Part shown: piece after piece, positions 19,995-29,800 of the stretch
Numbering within the stretch: position 1 is the stretch's first letter
Layout of the letters: each line of letters begins with the position of its first letter
DNA from: Granulicella tundricola MP5ACTX9
Lineage (GTDB): Bacteria > Acidobacteriota > Terriglobia > Terriglobales > Acidobacteriaceae
Direction: 5' to 3'
Assembly: GCF_000178975.2 (NCBI RefSeq)
Contig: NC_015057.1
Coordinates: 248,001 to 312,000, forward strand
Length of the DNA stretch: 64,000 nucleotides
Notes under the pieces: model-generated
Databases searched by the model: none
Seen by the model: the letters and a program-made list of their open reading frames with translations, nothing else
Told to the model about the DNA's origin: nothing
Made by a program: the position numbers and the translations under genes

Positions 19995-21577
19995 GAGGTT
20001 TAGTTATGGGAAACAAGCTGGTTCTGAGTTTTGCGGCAGCGGGCGTAATGGTGTTGAGCGGATGCCGTGTGGGTCCGCGTTATGTGGCGCCCGCGCCCCC
20101 TGCTCCGCCGGCCTATAAGGAGTCTGCGCCAACGGCTTACAGCGGCGCGACCGATGCTGTGTGGCAGCCTGCTCAACCGCAGGATGCGATGCTAAAAGGT
20201 AAGTGGTGGGAGATCTTTCGTGAGCCGGAGTTGAATGGCCTGGAAGATACCTTGAACATCGACAATCAGAATATTGCGCTTTATTTTCAGAACTTCATGG
20301 CTGCTCGATCGCAGGTTAAGCAGGCGAAGGCGAGTTACTACCCGACCGTTGGTGTTGCTCCCGCTTATACGAGGGAGAAGTCCCCAAGTACTTTACGGGG
20401 TGTCGGAGTTTCAAGCGGCACGACCACCGGGACGGGCACGACTGGAACAACGGGAACTACCGGGACCTCTACGACCTCAACCGGTGGCACGTATACGGAT
20501 CTTTCGCTGCCGTTCGACGTATCGTGGGAGCCTGATCTTTGGGGCAAGATTCGGAACACGGTGCGCGAGTATCAGTACGCCACGCAAGTCAGTGCGGCCG
20601 ACCTCGAAAACGAACGGCTTACCGAACAGGCCGACTTGGCGGAGTACTACTTTGAGCTTCGTGGACAGGATGCGTTGCAGCAGGTTTATGACGCCACCAT
20701 CGATGCAGATCGGAAGTCGCTTGATCTGACAAAGGTACTCGTAGAGACCGGGATCGACAGCCCGGAGGCGGTGGCGCAGGCTGAGGTGACGCTGAAGAAC
20801 GCCGAAGAGGCTGGTGCGGGAGTGGCGCAGAATCGCGCGATCTATGAGCATGCGATTGCGACGCTGATTGGCAAGCCGGCTTCTAGCTTTTCCCTGCCGG
20901 TGAGAGCGGCTACACCAGCGGCTCCGGCCATTCCGGTTGGCGTGCCTTCACAGTTGCTGCAGCGTCGGCCGGATATTGCCGCCGCGGAGCGAACGATGGC
21001 CGAGGCGAATGCGCTGATCGGCGTAGAGAAGGCCGCTTACTATCCGACGTTGAGCCTGACCGGGACTGGTGGCCTGGAGTCTTCGCACATCAGCTCCCTG
21101 TTCTCCGTACCGGCGTTTTTCTGGACGCTTGGGGCTTCCGCTTCAGAGACGATCTTCGATGCGGGACTGAGGAAGGCCACCGTTGCGCAGTACACCGCGC
21201 AGTTCAACGCAGACGTTGCGAGCTACAAGGAGACTGTGCTGACTGCGTTCCAGCAGGTGGAGGATTACATCGCTACCCTGCGCGTGACGTCACAACAGAT
21301 TGCGAAGCAGCAGGAGGCGATCGACGCGGCACAGCGGTATGTCGACATCGCGACCGCTCGCTATCAAACCGGGCTCGATCCTTACCTGAATGTGATCAGC
21401 GCGCAGACTACTTTGCTCAGCGATCAACAGACCCAGGTGACGTTGAAGGTCAGCGAGATGACTGCAGCGGTACAACTGATTCAGGCACTGGGTGGAGGAT
21501 GGGATACTGCCCTTCTGCCTGGAGCAAGCCAGGTCAATACAAACGGAGCGGTGCGGCAGGTCAGCCAGACGCCCTAA
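19991..21577 (+). CDS. NodT/TolC-family outer-membrane efflux lipoprotein
   Basis: 528 residues. The ATG at 19991 overlaps the permease stop; a second ATG at 20006 gives a cleaner lipoprotein signal (MGNKLVLSFAAAGVMVLSGC, lipobox LSGC). The mature part has the two efflux-channel repeats, with RPDIAAAERTMAEANALIGV and the helical pattern of TolC-like channels. GLDPYLNVISAQTTLL near the C-terminus is typical of NodT members. Between about 141 and 172 a Thr/Gly-rich tract (TTTGTGTTGTTGTTGT) is inserted before the DLSLPFDVSWEPDLWGK strand; it probably faces out of the channel or loops in the barrel. The protein completes the tripartite pump. Its TAA directly touches the stop codon of the convergent permease gene. 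Confidence 0.93.
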   Translation: MRGLVMGNKLVLSFAAAGVMVLSGCRVGPRYVAPAPPAPPAYKESAPTAYSGATDAVWQPAQPQDAMLKGKWWEIFREPELNGLEDTLNIDNQNIALYFQNFMAARSQVKQAKASYYPTVGVAPAYTREKSPSTLRGVGVSSGTTTGTGTTGTTGTTGTSTTSTGGTYTDLSLPFDVSWEPDLWGKIRNTVREYQYATQVSAADLENERLTEQADLAEYYFELRGQDALQQVYDATIDADRKSLDLTKVLVETGIDSPEAVAQAEVTLKNAEEAGAGVAQNRAIYEHAIATLIGKPASSFSLPVRAATPAAPAIPVGVPSQLLQRRPDIAAAERTMAEANALIGVEKAAYYPTLSLTGTGGLESSHISSLFSVPAFFWTLGASASETIFDAGLRKATVAQYTAQFNADVASYKETVLTAFQQVEDYIATLRVTSQQIAKQQEAIDAAQRYVDIATARYQTGLDPYLNVISAQTTLLSDQQTQVTLKVSEMTAAVQLIQALGGGWDTALLPGASQVNTNGAVRQVSQTP

Positions 21578-22885
21578 TCAACCTTTCGCAAGGTAGGCGA
21601 AGCGAAAGACGAAGAGCGCTGCGAGAAGATAGAGCATCCAGTCCTGACGACGGGCTTTTCCGGTGAGGAGTTGGATGAGGGCGTAGCTGGTGAGACCGAA
21701 GCTGAGGCCATCGGCGATGGACCATGTGAGCGGGATCATGACCAGCGTGAGAAACGATGGGATGGCGATCTGGGGATCGCTCCATTCGATCTTGCCGAGG
21801 CCCGTGAGCATGAGAGCTCCGACCAGGATGAGCGCGGGGGATGTGGCGTAGACGGGGATGGCTCCGGCTAACGGGGCGATGAACAAGGCGATGAGGAAGA
21901 GCAGCCCGGTGACGATGGCGGTGACGCCGGTGCGGCCTCCGGCTTCTACTCCCGCGGAGGATTCGATGTAGCTGGTGACGGTGCTGGTGCCGGCTAAGGA
22001 GCCGACTACGGTGGCTGTGGCATCGGCGAGGAAGATGCGGCTCAGACGTGGGATGGAGTGGTCGGGCGCCATGAGACCGGCGCGTTCTGTGACGGCTACG
22101 AGAGTGCCGATGTTATCGAAGAGATCGACGAAGAGAAAGACGAAGACGATCTCGAAGACTCCGAACTTTGCGGCTCCTCGCAGATCGAGATGGAAAGCGG
22201 TTGCCTTGATTGCGGTGAGGTCGAAGGGCGTGGGCTGCCAGTGAAGCTGATGGAAGGCGAGTCCGGCGAGCATGGTGCCGAAGACACCGAGAAGCATGAA
22301 GGCTTTGACTCTCAGGACTTGAAGCACTGCAATGAGGAGAAGGCCGAAGAGCGCCAGCAAGGTGGCGGGGGCGCGGAGGTTGCCCAGGGCTACCGTGTGG
22401 GCGGAACTGGTGACGATGAGGCCGGAGTTAGTCAGGCCTACGAAGGCGATGAATAGCCCGATTCCTCCGCCGACGGCTGCGTGGAGTTGGTGAGGAATCG
22501 CGGCGACGAGACGCTGACGTATGCCTCCGAAGGTGAGCAGGAGGAAGATGATGCCGGAGAGGAAGACCGCTCCGAGCGCTGTCTGCCACGGTACGCCCAT
22601 GCCTTTGACTACGGTGTAGGTGAAGTATGCGTTGAGGCCCATGCCGGGGGCGAGGGCGAGCGGGTAGTTGGCGATGGCTCCCATGAGGATGCTGCCAAAC
22701 GCGGCGCACAGGCAGGTTGCAGCGGTAACTGCGGCGATGGGCATTCCGGTCTGACTGAGAATGGCTGGGTTCACGAAGATGATGTAGGCCATCGTGATGA
22801 AGGTCGTGAGGCCGGCGAGAATCTCAGTCCGCCAGGTCGTGTTGTGCGCGGTGAAGCCGAAGTACTGTTCGAGACGGGTGCGCAT
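21578..22885 (-). CDS. AzgA-type purine base permease (NCS2 superfamily)
   Basis: 435 residues with 12-14 hydrophobic segments. The N-terminal TWRTEILAGLTTFITMAYIIFVNPAILS and the following APGMGLNAYFTYTVV are the marks of the AzgA (guanine/hypoxanthine) group rather than the UraA or xanthine groups. ESSAGVEAGGRTG in the middle carries conserved polar residues of the transport core. It imports purine bases by proton symport (family knowledge). The ATG at 22885 has AAGG eight bases upstream. Divergent, 107 bp away, is a NUP-family nucleoside protein, so the two may form a purine salvage pair. Its stop abuts that of the efflux channel gene with no gap. Confidence 0.92.
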   Translation of the reverse strand: MRTRLEQYFGFTAHNTTWRTEILAGLTTFITMAYIIFVNPAILSQTGMPIAAVTAATCLCAAFGSILMGAIANYPLALAPGMGLNAYFTYTVVKGMGVPWQTALGAVFLSGIIFLLLTFGGIRQRLVAAIPHQLHAAVGGGIGLFIAFVGLTNSGLIVTSSAHTVALGNLRAPATLLALFGLLLIAVLQVLRVKAFMLLGVFGTMLAGLAFHQLHWQPTPFDLTAIKATAFHLDLRGAAKFGVFEIVFVFLFVDLFDNIGTLVAVTERAGLMAPDHSIPRLSRIFLADATATVVGSLAGTSTVTSYIESSAGVEAGGRTGVTAIVTGLLFLIALFIAPLAGAIPVYATSPALILVGALMLTGLGKIEWSDPQIAIPSFLTLVMIPLTWSIADGLSFGLTSYALIQLLTGKARRQDWMLYLLAALFVFRFAYLAKG

Positions 22886-22992
22886 GAGCGTCGCCTTGGT
22901 GATGCAGGAGTGGGTTCAGGATAGCTTGAGTTGAGGATCGTGCAAGACGAAATGCTATGCTTGCGCATCCGCCTTTCATTCAGGAGCCTCTT

Positions 22993-24045
22993 ATGCTGCG
23001 ACGTGTCGCTGTCTTCGCCTTTCTCTTGATGGTGGGCTGGTGTGCGTATGCCAACGCTCAGACGAAACCGTGGCCGATCAAAGTTGTGATCGTGACGAGC
23101 TTCGAGATCGGCAAAGACACCGGCGATATTCCGGGCGAGTTTCAGCTTTGGGTAGAGCGGGAGCATCTGACTGAGTCGCTGGAGTTCGCAGGCGGCGTGC
23201 ATCCAATTCTGACCAATGCGGATCACTCGGTAATCGGAATCGTCAGCGGGACGACGCTGGTGAATGCGACCGCCTCTGTGATGGCTTTGGGGCTCGATCC
23301 GCGCTTTGACCTTACGCACGCTTACTGGCTGATCAACGGGATCGCGGGTGTCGATCCTGAGGATGCATCGATCGGCTCTGCGGCTTGGGTTCACTACACG
23401 GTGAGCGATATCTCACGGTTCATCGATCCACGGGAGATGCCTTCGGACTGGCCTTACGGATACTTCACCATCGGGGCTGTAAAACCTAACGAACTGCCGC
23501 CTGCGAATGGGATCATTCATGATCGACAGAATGTCTATGAGTTGAATGGAGCCTTGACGCAGTGGGCCTACGAGCAGACTAAAGGCGTCGAGTTGTTGGA
23601 TGTGGATGCGGTGAAGACGTTCCGTGGTGAGTATAAGGGCTACCCAAATGCGCAGCGGCCGCCATTTGTGCTCGTGGGTGATACGTATGCGTCAGACTCA
23701 TACTGGCATGGCGCAAAGATGACTCAGTACGCCAATGAATGGGTGAAGCTGTTCACCAAGGGGCATGGGCAGTTTGTGATGACGGATATGGAAGACTCCG
23801 GGTACGCGGAGGCTTTGCAGAGGCTCGACCGGATGCACCGCGTGGACTATCAGCGTGTGATGCTGCTGCGGACGGGGAGCAACTACTCCATGCCTAGACC
23901 GGGGCACACTGCCGTCGAATCGGTGACAGCACCTTATATTGGGACGCGGCCCGCGGTTGAGAATGCGTTTCGTGTCGGTGACGTGGTGGTGCGGGAGATC
24001 CTGGCGCACTGGACTCTTTATGCGAACAAGATTCCGGGACAGTAA
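22993..24045 (+). CDS. Exported NUP-family (purine nucleoside permease-like) protein
   Basis: The start is the ATG at 22993 with CAGGAG at 22981-22986. The 350-residue product opens with a signal peptide (MLRRVAVFAFLLMVGWCAYA). The rest has no membrane helices. Features such as IKVVIVTSFEIGKDTGDIPG, VIGIVSGTTLVNATASVMAL and WLINGIAGVDPEDASIGS match the NUP family, which was named after a Candida nucleoside permease. The domain itself resembles nucleoside phosphorylases, so a periplasmic nucleoside-cleaving or -binding role is as likely as transport (inference). The opposite strand carries the purine permease. The stop codon abuts the stop of the convergent ClC gene. Confidence 0.85.
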   Translation: MLRRVAVFAFLLMVGWCAYANAQTKPWPIKVVIVTSFEIGKDTGDIPGEFQLWVEREHLTESLEFAGGVHPILTNADHSVIGIVSGTTLVNATASVMALGLDPRFDLTHAYWLINGIAGVDPEDASIGSAAWVHYTVSDISRFIDPREMPSDWPYGYFTIGAVKPNELPPANGIIHDRQNVYELNGALTQWAYEQTKGVELLDVDAVKTFRGEYKGYPNAQRPPFVLVGDTYASDSYWHGAKMTQYANEWVKLFTKGHGQFVMTDMEDSGYAEALQRLDRMHRVDYQRVMLLRTGSNYSMPRPGHTAVESVTAPYIGTRPAVENAFRVGDVVVREILAHWTLYANKIPGQ

Positions 24046-25770
24046 CTACTGGCGCTGATAGCGTTTGAGCACATCGTCCAGCGTGAGGACGCCTTCGAGA
24101 GCTCCGCGCATGGCTCGGTTGGAGACCGGAAGCAGCGGCCAACGGCGGAAGTGCGGGAGAGCGCTTGCGAGTTGCTGATCCGGAAAGATGAGCGGTGTGC
24201 GCTCGGGGCCTAAAGCCTGCTGAAGAGGAAGGCTCGGGTCAATGGAATCTTCTTCGGCATCCAAATGAGCGAAGAGCGTAGTGAGCTCGGCGTTATAAGC
24301 CGCGTACCAGGTAGCGTCTGAGCATTGAATGAGGAAGATGGTAGCTTCAGGGCTCGTGGTTCGTCCGTTCAGTGCGATACGAGTGTTTGCGACCGTGTCC
24401 GCCCCTTGCAGGATGGGGACAGATACAGGCTGCAGCGCATCTTCAAAGTGGAGCTCACTCTCCTCGCGTTGCTCTTCCATGGAGGGCAGGTAGAGGCCGT
24501 CCTGATGCGTGAAGAGCTCGAAGATGGGGACGGGCTGTAGGGCTCTTGAGATAAGGTACGCGATCGTGTTGGCCAGGATGACGGGAAGAATGATCGAGTA
24601 GTTGCCGCTGACCTCCAGAACCATGAAGACGGAGGTGAGGGGGACCCGGAGAAATGCCGCAAAGAGTACGCCCATGCCAACCAGCGCGTAAGAGCCAATG
24701 GAGCCGGTGAGGCTGGGGAAGAAATGATGCTCGAATGAGCCGACTGCGGCGCCGAGCATCGCGCCGGTGAAGAGGGTCGGAGCGAACATGCCGCCGGGGG
24801 TTCCGCTCGAGAAGGAAAGGGTGGTGGCGATAATCTTGAACGCCGCGAGCAGCAGCAGCATCTTGAAGGCGAACTGGGCGTGCATGGCCTGGTCGATAGC
24901 GCCGTACCCGGCACCCATGACCTCCGGGAGACCGAAGTAACCGATGCTGCCGACGAGGAGGCCGGCCAGGGCAGGCTGCATCATCTGGAACCACTGCGGC
25001 TGCTTGCGAAGAGCTGGACGAAGCCAGCCGAGAGCTTTGGCGAAGACGAGGGAGGCTACTCCTCCGACGATGCCGAGGACCGCGTAGGCCAGGAGCTCGC
25101 GTGGGTCGCGGAGGCTGATGGCGGGGATGCGGAACATGGGGGACGCCCCCCAGAACCAACGGGCGACCACGACGGCCGCGACCGCGGAGAGGACGATGGA
25201 GCCGAGGACTGCGGAGGTCCACTGACCGATGACCTCCTCGATGACGAAGAGGATGGCAGAGATGGGGGCGTTGAAGGCGGCGGCGAGGCCGGCGGCGGCC
25301 CCCACCGGGGCGAAGAGGCGGAGCCGCTCGCGGGAGAGGCCTACGCGGCGGCTTATGAGGGAGGCGACGCCTGCGCCGATCTGGAGGGAGGGGTCCTCCG
25401 GGCCTAGGGAGTGGCCGCTGCCGATGGCCAGGGCGGCCAGGAGGAACTTGCCGATCATGGTGCGGATGGAGATGTAGCCGTTGTGGATGTAGAGGGCGGC
25501 CTTGGTCTGGTTGACTCCGCTGCCTTTGACCTGGGGGAAGACGTAGCGGGTGAGGAGTGCGATGGCGATGCCTGCGAGGCAAGGCGCTACGAGGAGGCGG
25601 GTCTGGTGCGGGGCGGGCGCGGAGCCCTGGAGCAGGACGCTGAGCCACTCGATGGCCATGCGGAAGCTGACGACGAGCAGGCCGGAGATGATGCCGATGA
25701 AGATGGAGAGGAGGAGGAAGAGGCGTTCTTCGCGCTGCGGGAGGGGTTGGTCTTCGGAGATGGTGGGCAT
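24046..25770 (-). CDS. ClC-family chloride channel/antiporter with C-terminal CBS pair
   Basis: 574 residues. The first 430 form the ClC membrane domain: GSGHSLGPEDPSLQIG corresponds to the GSGIP and GREGP filter motifs of classical ClC proteins. The gating Glu is kept, but Arg-Glu-Gly-Pro is changed to Pro-Glu-Asp-Pro. GTPGGMFAPTLFTGAMLG matches the GxFxP filter segment. After residue 440 a soluble tail fits a degenerate CBS-domain pair ending with TLDDVLKRYQ. The protein may exchange chloride for protons or conduct it; which one cannot be told. The start shares one base (TGATG) with the stop of the upstream TPR gene, so the two are translationally coupled. Confidence 0.92.
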   Translation of the reverse strand: MPTISEDQPLPQREERLFLLLSIFIGIISGLLVVSFRMAIEWLSVLLQGSAPAPHQTRLLVAPCLAGIAIALLTRYVFPQVKGSGVNQTKAALYIHNGYISIRTMIGKFLLAALAIGSGHSLGPEDPSLQIGAGVASLISRRVGLSRERLRLFAPVGAAAGLAAAFNAPISAILFVIEEVIGQWTSAVLGSIVLSAVAAVVVARWFWGASPMFRIPAISLRDPRELLAYAVLGIVGGVASLVFAKALGWLRPALRKQPQWFQMMQPALAGLLVGSIGYFGLPEVMGAGYGAIDQAMHAQFAFKMLLLLAAFKIIATTLSFSSGTPGGMFAPTLFTGAMLGAAVGSFEHHFFPSLTGSIGSYALVGMGVLFAAFLRVPLTSVFMVLEVSGNYSIILPVILANTIAYLISRALQPVPIFELFTHQDGLYLPSMEEQREESELHFEDALQPVSVPILQGADTVANTRIALNGRTTSPEATIFLIQCSDATWYAAYNAELTTLFAHLDAEEDSIDPSLPLQQALGPERTPLIFPDQQLASALPHFRRWPLLPVSNRAMRGALEGVLTLDDVLKRYQRQ

Positions 25771-26474
25771 CAGTGTCTGCGCCTCGGTTCTGGTCTGGCG
25801 CCGTATTTCCGGTAGTAGGTGTAGGCGTTGTCGGGGTCTCCGGACTGCTCGAACATCTCTGCGAGGGTGAGGTCTGAAGCGGCGGTATCGGGGGTGTTTC
25901 CGGCGGCTATGAGGAGCTCGGCGCGGGCGAGGGGGAGTTCGTGCTGATCGATGAGGTAGGCGGCGAGCTCGAGGCGGACCTCGCGGCGGCGGGTTATGGC
26001 ATCTCCCTGCCAGGCTCCGAAGATGGAGGCTCGGTAGAAGTCGATGGCCTCATGCGCGGTTCCCTTTTTGCGGGCGAGGCGGGCCAGCTGGAGGTTGATG
26101 TTGCCGTCGCCGGGGTGGGCTTCGTGAAAGGCCTCGTAGTAGGCGGTGGCCTCGTCTGTGCGACCGTCGTTGGCGAGGGCCTGGGCCAGGAGGAGCTGGT
26201 AGGGCTCGTCGTCGGGTGCGTAGGTCAGGGCCGCGCGGAGGTCGATGATGGCCTCGGCGGGTCTTCCCTGCTGGATGGCCTGCTCTCCGCGCTGCGACCA
26301 GCGCTTGCCCAAGTCCTCGCGGTGGCTCTCGAAGGAGTGGAAGAGGAGGGTGGTCACGCCGTAGAGGACGAGGGCGATGAGCGCGAGGGTGAGGAAGGTG
26401 ATGCTGTCGCGGAGGAGGAGTTTTCGCTTATCTAGAGTTGCGGGGGGCGCTATCGTGGTGGAGTCTAAAGCCAT
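25770..26474 (-). CDS. Membrane-anchored TPR protein
   Basis: 234 residues. One membrane helix lies at about 24-46 (ITFLTLALIALVLYGVTTLLF). The C-terminal part (about 60-225) is made of helix pairs with TPR spacing: GEQAIQQGRPAEAIIDLRAAL, ALANDGRTDEATAYYEAF and ARKKGTAHEAIDFYRAS. TPR domains bind other proteins. The gene lies directly upstream of the ClC gene with a one-base overlap, so it may serve the channel (inference). No clear Shine-Dalgarno is seen before the ATG at 26474. The C-terminal EPRRRH tail is basic. Confidence 0.85.
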   Translation of the reverse strand: MALDSTTIAPPATLDKRKLLLRDSITFLTLALIALVLYGVTTLLFHSFESHREDLGKRWSQRGEQAIQQGRPAEAIIDLRAALTYAPDDEPYQLLLAQALANDGRTDEATAYYEAFHEAHPGDGNINLQLARLARKKGTAHEAIDFYRASIFGAWQGDAITRRREVRLELAAYLIDQHELPLARAELLIAAGNTPDTAASDLTLAEMFEQSGDPDNAYTYYRKYGARPEPRRRH

Positions 26475-26837
26475 ACCGTTGTTAACAGTTTAGCTCTTCG
26501 ATGCCGGTCCACCCTCCCCCACCCCCGGTAAAAGGATGCAAAGTCTTCATTCTTTTGCGGTTAGGTCTGGACATGCTGCGCGAGGTCTTGATTCTATTGG
26601 AGACACGGCTGCAAAGTCTTCATTCTGATGTGCTTATCGTTCTGGCTCAATGGAAATGCTTGAATGGGACTTAGAGAGGATCACGACGGTGATTCGTCCT
26701 GATTTAATGGATACTTCTATTTTATCAAGTTGGGCGGGGTAAATACCCCAACTATTTTCAAGTTTTATCTCTTTTGGAATGAGACGTTTACATCATTTTT
26801 GGCTTGCTTAGGGGCTTGACACGCGATTTTTGGGCCA
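26475..26837. other. Gene-free stretch between the TPR gene and the TonB receptor 2 terminator
   Basis: No coding frame is convincing. The stretch holds a C-rich tract followed by two copies of a 17-bp direct repeat (26537 and 26610). There is also a palindrome, GGGGTAAATACCCC, at 26736-26749. The right half is A+T richer than the surroundings. Confidence 0.5.
26507..26626. repeat. C-rich tract with 17-bp direct repeats TGCAAAGTCTTCATTCT
   Basis: CCACCCTCCCCCACCCCCGG (26509-26528) is followed by TGCAAAGTCTTCATTCT at 26537-26553 and again at 26610-26626, 73 bases apart. A partial relative (GAGGTCTTGATTCT) lies between them. The layout looks like a dispersed intergenic element rather than an operator pair. 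Confidence 0.6.
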
Positions 26838-26872
26838 AAAGCGAGGGTGCCCGTTGTGGGCACCCTCGCTTT
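26838..26872 (-). terminator. Terminator of TonB receptor 2
   Basis: Perfect 15-bp stem AAAGCGAGGGTGCCC (26838-26852) / GGGCACCCTCGCTTT (26858-26872), loop of five. On the minus strand the stem ends in a T run (CTTTT), 20 bases after the stop codon. Confidence 0.9.
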
Positions 26873-26893
26873 GTTGGAGTTACAGGCGATTCG

Positions 26894-29800
26894 TTAGAAG
26901 CTGAAGCGACCCTGGAAGGAGATGGTGCGGCCTCCGAGGGCTGTGGTGTCCTGTCCGAAGTTGGCGGCGATGTTGGTGTTTACGCTGCCGGGGTTCAGAT
27001 TGAGGATGTTGAAGAGATTGAAGACGTCCGCGCGGATCTCAAAGCGAGCGCCTTCACCCAAGATACGGGTATTGGGGATGCCGAAAGACTTGGTAAGCGA
27101 GGCGTCCACGTTGCGGTAGTTGGGGCCGTCAAAGGAGTTTCGAGCGGTTCCCGGCTGCCCCGGAAGGGCAAGGTTGGCTGACTCGACTCCATTGGAAGAC
27201 TGGATCAGGTTGGCGTAGTTGGGAACGTTGAAGTATTTGTTGTTGAAGGCAACGACCGTCGTTTGCCCGTTGACGACGGCTGTGAGGGGGATGGCCGTGT
27301 TGTTGGGGTTGGCGAAGTTGCTGCCGTTGATGAAGGCATGGTTGCTGTGATCGTTTCCGGCTCCGCCAAGGTACTGCGGACGGACATTCTGATAGCCGCA
27401 CTGCTGGCAGTAAAGCGACTGACCGATGCCGTACGAGGGCGAGAAGGGGAAGCCGGTGTGGTACTGGAAGATGCCGCTGAGCGACCATCCGCCACCGATC
27501 TTCTCCAAGGCGCTGTGGCCCTTGAAGAAGACGGGCTGCCAGAGGCCGAAGATCTTGACGGACTTACCGACGTTGAAGTCCGACCGACCGTAGGAGAAGG
27601 CTGGGTTGGCAGGGTAGTAGGGGTCTTCATAGTACGGACCGGAGCCGTTGGTGTCCATGCTCTTGGACCACATGAACTGCCCGTCAAGCGAGAGCTGACG
27701 GGAGTTGTGCTTGGCTTCCAGGAGCAGGGCGTTGTTGTTGGCAGAGCCTTCGTTATCCCAGAAGTCTCCGCCGCCGTTGGGAACGAGGGGATTGAGCGCG
27801 GCCCCGGAGACGACGGCCAGGGAGTTGGGTGTCTGGTGGCTGATGAGGTGGCGGCTTACGCTGCCCTGGTAGCCCGCAGAGAGGACTGCGATCCTGCCCA
27901 ATTGATACTGCGTATCCAGCGAGAAGTGCTGGGTATAGGTTGTGGGAAGGCTGCCGTGTCCGTCCCCGATGATGATGATATTTGCATTGCCAGCGGCGGG
28001 CAGACCGTTGGTGTTATACGCGGCTTTTGTGAATGGGTTTGCGGCAAATCCGTTCAAGGAGGTGGGGCTGCTGGAGATGCCATAGATGATGTCTCCGCCG
28101 TTCGTTCCAGGATTGGAGGGGCTGGCAAAGGAGAAGTTAGCCTGATTGGCCAAACCGGGGTTGAAGCCGGAGTTTGCCGTGATGGCGATCTCTTCCTGGT
28201 TGTAGTTCAGACCGTAGCCGCCGCGGACGACGAGGTTGCCGTGGAAGGCGTCCGGGCTGTAGTTGAAGCCGAGCTGCGGGCCGAAGTTACCCTTCTGCGG
28301 GGTCCAGAGGCCGTCAAAGTTGCGAACGCGGAGCCCGGTGAAGGAAGCTGTTCCTGCGCCGAGCTGGACTCCGTTGAGGTTGCCCTGCTTGGCATAGAGC
28401 GGCCCAAAGTAGGAGTAACGGATGCCGGCATGCACGGTGAGGTTGGGCAGGGCCTTCCAATCATCCTGAACGAAACCGCCAAAGAGGTTTTCCCGATCGT
28501 CCGAACGGCTGGAGCCGGGGAGTCCGGTTGCGGCGTTGAACTGGCCGCTCTCCGCGTAGGGAGCGTCATTGAGGAAGTCCCAGACGTTGTAGAAGTTGTA
28601 GCTTGGACGGCCGATCGGGTTGTTGAGGTAGTGGAGGTTGGTGTAATCGCCGCCCATCTTGATGGTGTGCGCACCAGCTACCTTGGTCAGGATGTCCTTG
28701 TAGCCATAGGTCCACTGGTTGAGGATGCTGCCGAGGGAAGAGCCGAACTGGTTGATCGTGGCCGAGGAGGTTCCGAAGTAGGTGATGTTGTCTTGCGGAA
28801 GACCCACTGGCTGCTGAGGGTTTGATGTGATCTCATTCCAGCGCCAGCCTGAGGCATTTGCACGAACCTCATTGAGCAGGTTGGACGAGAAGGTGTGGTT
28901 GTAGATGACCGAGAAGGCATCATTAACCTGAGCGTGGTTGAAAAGGTTGTAAGCGCGGGCTCCGCCGTTGTAGTTTGTGGTGCCCTGGGGGACCCAGTAG
29001 ATGGTGAAGGAGAGGTGATCCTTCTGGGTGACGTTGCCGTCCATGCGACCGTTGAACTGGCGATAGTATGAGCTGGACGGGGTGGCGGTGCTGTAGAAGG
29101 CTACGTCCGCAACGCCATCGAGGCCGCCTCCAACGCCTGGGTTGTTGGCGGTTCCGTCCGCGGTGAGATCCTGCTTGCCGAGGCCGGTCTTGACCGGCGA
29201 TCCGATGTCCAGGCCCTGGCCGGCGATGGTGCGGCAGTTGACGCCTTCGACCCGGCCGACGAGCGCGCAGGTCTCGCCGGTAGTGACAATGGTCCCCGCT
29301 ACCGCGCTGCCGGGGAAGTTGAGGAAGGTGGAGGCGATGCTGCCGGATGGTGCGGCGGCGCGGAAGGCCGTGGTCTCATACCAACCTGTGCTGGTGGCTG
29401 TGGAGTTGTTGGGCGAGGACTCGTAGGCGAAGAAGGCGAAGAGCTTGTCACGCCAGATGGGGCCACCGATGGAGCCGCCGTACTGGTTGAAGCGAGCGGT
29501 ATCACGCAGCGGGGTACCGACGCCCGTGGAAGGCTGGAAGGCGTTGAGGCCGGGGCGATGGATGGCGATGAAGGCGCTGCCGTGAAGGTGGTTGGTGCCG
29601 GCCTTGGAGGTAACGAGGGTCTGGGCGCCGCTGAAGCGGGAGTTCTCTGCGTCGTAATCGTTGGTGACGATGCGGACGTTATCGATGGAGTCTTCCGTGG
29701 GAGTGATGACGGAAGCGCCGCCCCAGACTGCAGAGACGGTACTGATGCCGTCGATGGAGATACCGTTGGCGTCATTACGGGAGCCGTTGGCGTTGGCCTG

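Noticed and set aside
27263..28825. 520-codon open frame antisense to TonB receptor 2
   Set aside because: It lies wholly inside a gene with clear domain structure, has no recognisable domain and shows the Val/Glu/Gly-rich composition of a mirror frame in G+C-rich DNA.
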